This document shows, piece after piece, positions 58,786 to 64,000 of a stretch of 64,000 nucleotides of DNA. Position 1 is the first letter of the stretch. Each line of letters begins with the position of its first letter. A program made the position numbers and the translations under genes. The notes under the pieces were generated by a model. It made no database searches. It saw only the letters and a list, made by a program, of their open reading frames with translations, and was not told the DNA's origin. Source of the DNA: Streptomyces caelestis (lineage in GTDB: Bacteria > Actinomycetota > Actinomycetes > Streptomycetales > Streptomycetaceae); the NCBI RefSeq assembly GCF_001279005.1, contig NZ_LGCN01000205.1, positions 1 through 64,000 of the forward strand. The letters run 5' to 3'.

Positions 58786-60519
58786 CTAGTCGGATCCCTT
58801 CTGCGGCTGGGGGCCGCCGATCGTGGTCTCGGCGCGCGCGTGGTCACCGAAGGCGAACGAGGAGTTGTCGGCGCGGCCGATGTGCACCGCGCCGTTGCTG
58901 ATGTTGACGATCTTCTGGACGAACTCGCCGGTCTCGTAACCCGCGTCGGCCAGGGCCAGCCGCACCCCGCGCCCGATGCGGTCCTGGACGCTCCTGAGGT
59001 ACCGGGCGGCGTCCATCTCCTGGAAGGTGGACCCGGCGGGCGCCGAGGCCAGCTCCCGCACCGACAGGGCCGGCCCGTCGGGCAGCGCGTGCGCGTGGCC
59101 GCCGGTCAGCAGCCGCCACACGTACACCGCGCCCCGGCCGAGCGTCACCAGCGAGCGGCCCGCGGAGCCGGGCACCAGGACGGCCGCGCCGGCGATCCGG
59201 CCGAACGGGCTGTCGTTGCGGAACCGGTGCGAGGTGCGGTCGGCGTCCTTGAAGTCCGCGCGGACCGGCGTCAGCACGTGCGGGGCGATCTCCAGCATGA
59301 GCATCCGGCCCTGCGTGTGGACGCGCACGAAGACCGTGACGACCAGTTCCTCCTCCCAGCCGCCGACGCGGATGCGCAGGAAGTGCCGGCGCTTCTCGCC
59401 GCCCTCCTCGACGGCCCGCCCCCGGTGCTGCTCGAACTCCGCCGGGCCGTAGGGCGCCTGGTCGCGGGTGAGGAGCCCTTCGACGGGCAGGAACACGCAC
59501 TCGTCGATCTCCAGGCGGCGCAGCCGGTCCCGTACGCCGGGGCCCGCGTGCTCGGCGGGCACGCGCAGCTGCTCCAGCAGCGGCCGGATCCGGTCGAGGA
59601 TCGCGCGGTTGCCGAGCGGCTGCTGCTTCTTCTCCTCGTCCGGCCGCAGTTCCACGGCGAGCACCCAGGTGTCGTACGCCTCGCCCGCCCCGCAGAACGG
59701 GCGCGCCTCGTGGTACATGACCAGCGGCGTGTGCTGTTCCAGCCGGATGCGGTGCGTCAGCCGCCGCAGCCGCTGCCCCTCGGCCTGCTCGGCGGGGTCG
59801 CCGGCGGCGTCCGGGAAACGCCGCGGGGACAGTTCGGCGGCGAGGACGCGGGCGAACTGGCTGCGCCGGGCCGCGACGCACAGGCCGACGCAGACGAGCA
59901 CACCGATCCCGAACCAGGCCTGCCACGGTTCGGCCAGGGTCGCGAAGGAGTCGGTGAGCGACTCCAGCACGTCGTCCCCGTCGGAGCCGTACGAGGAGCC
60001 GTACCCGGAGCCGTATCCGGAGTCGTCGTCCGTGCCGCCGCCGAGGGCGACCGTGGCCAGCGTCAGCAGGGCGAGCGCGGTGAGCACCCGGCCGCTCCAG
60101 CGCGTCAGGAACGCGGCGAGCCAGCGGTACCAGGGCGGCTGCGCGGCCCGCCCGCGGAGCAGGGGCGCGACGGCGAGCAGCAGGCTGGGCCACAGGAGGA
60201 AGGCGAGCAGGCCGCCGCTGAGCGGTACGCCCACCACCCACAGCCCGAGGACGGCCGCCGCCCACAGCAGTTCCTGGCGCCGGGCGCGCAGCGCGTGCGC
60301 GAGGACGCGGGCGGCGTCGAAGCCGAGCGAGGGCGCGACGACGCGCTGCTCGTGGAGGTAGAGCTGCTCGATGACCTGGTCGCGGTAGCCGGAGTCCAGG
60401 TAGACGCCCGCGCACAGCAGGCGGGACGCCTCGCTGGCGTGCGGTGGTGTGGGCGGCGGGTCGGACGGCGGCGCCGCGCCGGTGTGCTGTGGCTGTTGCG
60501 GCACGTGGGCAGTGCTCAC
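58786..60519 (-). CDS. 577-aa polytopic membrane protein ending in the shared GRADNSSFAFGDHA motif
   Basis: The N-terminus is disordered, then about four membrane helices follow (ELLWAAAVLGLWVVGVPLSGG, LLAFLLWPSLLLAVAPLL, WSGRVLTALALLTLATVALGG, AWFGIGVLVCVGLCVAARR) with a Gly-Tyr-Ser loop (YGSGYGSSYGSDGDD) before the last. The large C-terminal cytoplasmic part has RLTHRIRLEQHTPLVMYHEARPFCGAGE and EEELVVTVFVRVHTQGRMLMLEIAPHVLTPVRADF, then VQKIVNISNGAVH and the 19-residue motif at residues 547-565. No known domain is recognised. The GTG start follows GGGGGA. Confidence 0.8.
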   Translation of the reverse strand: MSTAHVPQQPQHTGAAPPSDPPPTPPHASEASRLLCAGVYLDSGYRDQVIEQLYLHEQRVVAPSLGFDAARVLAHALRARRQELLWAAAVLGLWVVGVPLSGGLLAFLLWPSLLLAVAPLLRGRAAQPPWYRWLAAFLTRWSGRVLTALALLTLATVALGGGTDDDSGYGSGYGSSYGSDGDDVLESLTDSFATLAEPWQAWFGIGVLVCVGLCVAARRSQFARVLAAELSPRRFPDAAGDPAEQAEGQRLRRLTHRIRLEQHTPLVMYHEARPFCGAGEAYDTWVLAVELRPDEEKKQQPLGNRAILDRIRPLLEQLRVPAEHAGPGVRDRLRRLEIDECVFLPVEGLLTRDQAPYGPAEFEQHRGRAVEEGGEKRRHFLRIRVGGWEEELVVTVFVRVHTQGRMLMLEIAPHVLTPVRADFKDADRTSHRFRNDSPFGRIAGAAVLVPGSAGRSLVTLGRGAVYVWRLLTGGHAHALPDGPALSVRELASAPAGSTFQEMDAARYLRSVQDRIGRGVRLALADAGYETGEFVQKIVNISNGAVHIGRADNSSFAFGDHARAETTIGGPQPQKGSD

Positions 60520-60632
60520 GCGGATCCCCCGATGCGCGGCTGACACTCGAAGTGACGGGGGATCAGCATAGGGGAAGCGTGCGTGCCGGCGAACCGGATT
60601 GCCGGGTGAGGTCGCGTACGGGGACGAGGACG

Positions 60633-60673
60633 CGCGGGGCCCCGCGCCGGACGAACCGGCACGGGGCCCCGCG
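60633..60673 (-). terminator. Hairpin terminator after mdh
   Basis: Two 18-bp arms (CGCGGGGCCCCGCGCCGG and its partner with one mismatch) flank a 5-nt loop, 16 nt beyond the mdh stop. The stem is strong and can fold from either strand, so it may also end transcription coming from the opposite side. Confidence 0.8.
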
Positions 60674-60689
60674 GAGGCCGTGGAAGGGC

Positions 60690-61813
<1,124 letters not shown>

Positions 61814-62056
61814 GATCCAGCGGCCAGGCTATCGCGCATCCACGGGCGCGGACGGCCGGGCTCCCTGTGGCCCGTCCCACAGAGTGACGGTCCGGGTGGA
61901 CGGGTAGCCGAGCGGCGCATAAAAGGGCGGCCGCTCCGTCCGGGAGAGGTGGGGACGGGGCGACCGCCGTCGGGGACCGACCGTGCCGGGCTCCCGTGGG
62001 GGGGTACTTTCCCCCTGCCCGCCTTTCGCCGCTCCATGCGCATCACCACGCTTCCC

Positions 62057-62092
62057 CCACATATATGGGTCCGTACGGACCCATGTATGTGG
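62057..62092. terminator. 36-bp near-perfect palindrome after the XRE/DUF2690 gene
   Basis: Two 18-bp arms with one mismatch meet at TCCGTACGGA (central 20 bp ATGGGTCCGTACGGACCCAT perfect). It lies 25 nt past the stop of the XRE gene and about 380 nt before mdh. The AT-rich ends are unusual here. It may be a terminator or a cruciform-type operator; the absence of a loop makes an operator possible. Confidence 0.5.
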
Positions 62093-62116
62093 CGCGCGGG
62101 GCCGTGCGCGGGGACG

Positions 62117-63295
62117 CTACTCGGTGCAGCCCTTCTCACCGGTGGCGGCCAGTACCGCGCAGGCCTTCGCGTCCGTCGCCTTCTTCACCGGCACCATCGG
62201 GGTGTACGCGACCGTGTCGCCGGCGGCGGTGATGCTGTCGCTCTGCTTCTTCGCCGTGCCCGCGCCGATCTCGACCACGTCCCCCTGCGCGCCCTGCGTG
62301 ATGCGCCCCCAGGCCGCGGAGCAGGTCTCGCTGTAGCGGACCTCCACCGTGGTGGCGCCGACGGTCGCGGTCCGGGTCGTGGTCACCAGGTCGCCGCTGC
62401 ACCCCATGGCCTCGGCGTCCTTGCCCGCGCAGCTGTCGCCGCTGCACTTCACGCCGGGGGGCAGGTCGACACGGGCGGTGGCGGTGGGCGAGGGGGACGT
62501 CCGGGCCTCGTCCTTGCTCTTGTCGCCCTCGATGCCGGTGACGTAGAACGCGGCGGCGACCACCACCAGCGCTCCCATCGCTCCGGCGACGAACGTCCAC
62601 GTCCGCCGCCTGCCGTCGGAACGGCCGGCGCCCTGGCGGCCGTGACCGGGCGCGTCCGGGGGCGGTGCGCCGTACATGCCGGAGGGCCCGGGCGTGCCTC
62701 CGCCCGCCGCGGCCCCGGGGGCGTGACGGCCCGTCCGCGGCGAGTCCGCCGGCGCGGCGACCCCCCAGGAGTTCGTCCCGGACCCACCGCCCCGCGCGCC
62801 GCCCTCCCGTACGCCGCCGGTGGCGTCGCGCACGTCCGCGGCGGTCGGCTGCGGCGGCACGCTCGGTACGACCCCGGCCGGCCCCGCGACGCCCGGCCGG
62901 ACCGCGGCTTTGCCCTTGCGGGGGGATCCGCCGCCCGAGCCGGAGGACGGGCCGGCGAGCTCGCTGAGCGCGGCGCGCGCCTGCGAGATCCGGATCGCCT
63001 CCATCGTCATGTCGTGACGCATCTCCGAGCGGCTCCAGGCACGCTCGGCGAGCTCCCACATGGTGGTGAGGTGCACCGGGTTGGTCCCGGTGACCTCGGC
63101 CAGGGCCACGATCGCGCCCTTGGGGGCGAGCAGCCGGCCGTTCAGGTAACGCTCCCAGGACGTCCTGCTGTAGCCCGTGCGGTCGGAGACCGACGCGACG
63201 CTCAGGCCGCTGCGGTCCACGACCCGCCTGAGCTGACTCGTGAACTCCCTGATCTGTGGATCGAGTTCATCCGGCAAGGCCTTCCAACGAGGCAT
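62117..63295 (-). CDS. Membrane-anchored XRE-type protein with DUF2690 domain
   Basis: This 392-aa protein has an N-terminal helix-turn-helix (TSQLRRVVDRSGLSVASVSDRTGYSRTSWERYLNGRLLAPKGAIVALAEVTGTNPVHL), a long disordered linker, one membrane helix (TWTFVAGAMGALVVVAAAFYV) and an external DUF2690 domain with paired Cys residues (PPGVKCSGDSCAGKDAEAMGCSGDLVTTTRTATVG, YSETCSAAWGRI). The layout puts a DNA-binding-like domain inside and a sensor-like domain outside, so it may link surface signals to transcription; the target is unknown. GGGGGAAAC precedes the ATG. Confidence 0.9.
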   Translation of the reverse strand: MPRWKALPDELDPQIREFTSQLRRVVDRSGLSVASVSDRTGYSRTSWERYLNGRLLAPKGAIVALAEVTGTNPVHLTTMWELAERAWSRSEMRHDMTMEAIRISQARAALSELAGPSSGSGGGSPRKGKAAVRPGVAGPAGVVPSVPPQPTAADVRDATGGVREGGARGGGSGTNSWGVAAPADSPRTGRHAPGAAAGGGTPGPSGMYGAPPPDAPGHGRQGAGRSDGRRRTWTFVAGAMGALVVVAAAFYVTGIEGDKSKDEARTSPSPTATARVDLPPGVKCSGDSCAGKDAEAMGCSGDLVTTTRTATVGATTVEVRYSETCSAAWGRITQGAQGDVVEIGAGTAKKQSDSITAAGDTVAYTPMVPVKKATDAKACAVLAATGEKGCTE

Positions 63296-63804
63296 TGTTT
63301 CCCCCCTCTTCCCCCCGGTTGGTGCTGGTTGTTCCCTCGCGCATGGCGCCCCTCGCCGAGTCCTCGTCGTGACTACCCACGAGGATGCCGCCGGGCAGGG
63401 TCTCAGTTCCCGGGGTGGGGGCGCACGGGAGCGTCGGAGCCGCGGGCAGGCGCCGTCGCACGCCTCCTCATGCGCGCTCCAGTGTCCCACCGGCCGCCCC
63501 CTCGGCCGAACGGACCCGGGCGGGACGTCCGGACCGTCCCGTTCGTCCACGCCGGTCCGCCGTCCCACCCCCGCGTCGCGCGACCGCGCTTTCGTCCCCG
63601 CATCGACACCGGCCGGTCGCCCGCAAAAGCGTCGCAAGGCCGTACGGGGATTCCGGGGAGCGTAGCGGAATGGTCACTTCCGTGCCACAGCGGCCGAACA
63701 GCCGTTGAACGGGCCCTTCGCGGTGCAGGAAGGTGGTCCCCGGTGGCGGCCCGTCCTCTCACGGGGGTGTGGACGGGCCGCCGTTCGCGGCGCTCCGCCT
63801 CCGG
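63296..63804. other. 509-bp gap before the truncated membrane-protein gene
   Basis: Frames that are open here have Arg/Pro-rich composition and no ribosome-binding site worth noting. The promoter of the XRE gene should lie in the left part, but I see no clear -10/-35 pair, repeat or structured RNA. Confidence 0.4.
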
Positions 63805-64000
63805 CTAACCGTCGACCGTGAAGTGCAGCGTGTCCTTCAGGAACGGGATCTCCAGCAGCGGCTTCGGCTGCACCATGAGCGCCAGCAACACGATCACCAG
63901 GCCCAGCCCGGCGTACGTGACGATGTCCGTGAAGCGGGAGCGCACCGCGAGCATGCCGACGTCCGGCACCAGCCAGCGCAGCAGGGAACCGGCCAGCAGG
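63805..64000 (-). CDS. DUF3017-like small membrane protein (5' part outside window)
   Basis: The last 64 codons of a leftward gene read LLAGSLLRWLVPDVGMLAVRSRFTDIV, TYAGLGLVIVLLALMVQPKPLLEIPF and LKDTLHFTVDG, then TAG. One membrane helix is complete and another is cut by the edge. The sequence resembles DUF3017 proteins that stand next to folD in Streptomyces, so folD may lie just outside the window. The function of the family is unknown. Confidence 0.75.
   Translation of the reverse strand, partial: LLAGSLLRWLVPDVGMLAVRSRFTDIVTYAGLGLVIVLLALMVQPKPLLEIPFLKDTLHFTVDG

Noticed and set aside
63385..63708. Short reading frames in the gap before the last gene
   Set aside because: Composition is Arg/Pro-rich in every frame on both strands and no frame has a start with a ribosome-binding site.

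Overview
The window is very GC-rich, uses GTG starts heavily and chains genes through GTGA/ATGA overlaps. Its housekeeping genes (sdhCDAB, mdh, glyA, trpS), SCO4848-type membrane protein, DUF2690 helix-turn-helix protein and MocR regulator are typical of Streptomyces. The genus is an inference from gene content and style; no rRNA or tRNA gene is present.

Region 1 (1-23.4 kb) is a phage-tail-like contractile injection system (CIS). A leftward operon starts at the sheath gene (12728) and runs through tube 1, an assembly-type protein, a DUF6760 protein, a 1006-aa low-complexity protein, tube 2, a LysM protein, VgrG, PAAR, gp25, baseplate J, a gpI-like protein and a zinc-ribbon protein cut by the window edge. 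A second leftward block (20878 to 14623) encodes an exported beta-propeller protein, the Pvc16-like cap protein and the AAA+ ATPase. Between the two blocks a DUF4157 (eCIS core domain) protein, the best cargo candidate, lies on the opposite strand. A LuxR-type regulator and a divergent membrane-anchored protein close the locus. There are no capsid, terminase, integrase or T6SS membrane-complex genes, so this is neither a prophage nor a T6SS.

Region 2 (23.5-29.6 kb) holds a repeat-bearing membrane protein, a sigma-70 family factor, two small hypothetical genes, a GH20 hexosaminidase and an OHCU decarboxylase-like gene. Region 3 (29.7-33.2 kb) is the succinate dehydrogenase operon with a strong terminator.

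Region 4 (33.3-46 kb) holds a Uma2-family protein, a membrane protein/DCC/TetR operon with two palindromic operators, an MMPL exporter beside an OmpR/histidine-kinase pair, an isochorismatase-family pseudogene, a membrane metallophosphoesterase, an SCO4848-type protein, a D-Ala-D-Ala carboxypeptidase and a YihY/BrkB protein.

Region 5 (45.2-48.9 kb) encodes a decaprenylphosphoryl-arabinose type pathway (UbiA-family phosphoribosyltransferase, PAP2 phosphatase, DprE1-like oxidase, DprE2-like reductase). The DprE1-like protein has Ala where the mycobacterial drug-target Cys would be. Region 6 (48.9-57.3 kb) has a 2'-5' RNA ligase-like protein, trpS, a frameshifted exported protein, glyA behind a ZTP (pfl) riboswitch, a YgiB/YgiC-like pair, and a MocR regulator divergent from two paralogous CxxC carboxymuconolactone-decarboxylase-family genes.

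Region 7 (57.4-60.5 kb) is a three-gene operon in which a 577-aa membrane protein ends, and the next 117-aa protein begins, with the same 19-residue motif (IGRADNSSFAFGDHARAET), encoded with only synonymous differences. This resembles paired bacterial amyloid-signalling motifs and is the most novel-looking signal here. Region 8 holds mdh with palindromic upstream sites, a membrane-anchored XRE/DUF2690 protein and a truncated DUF3017-like gene.
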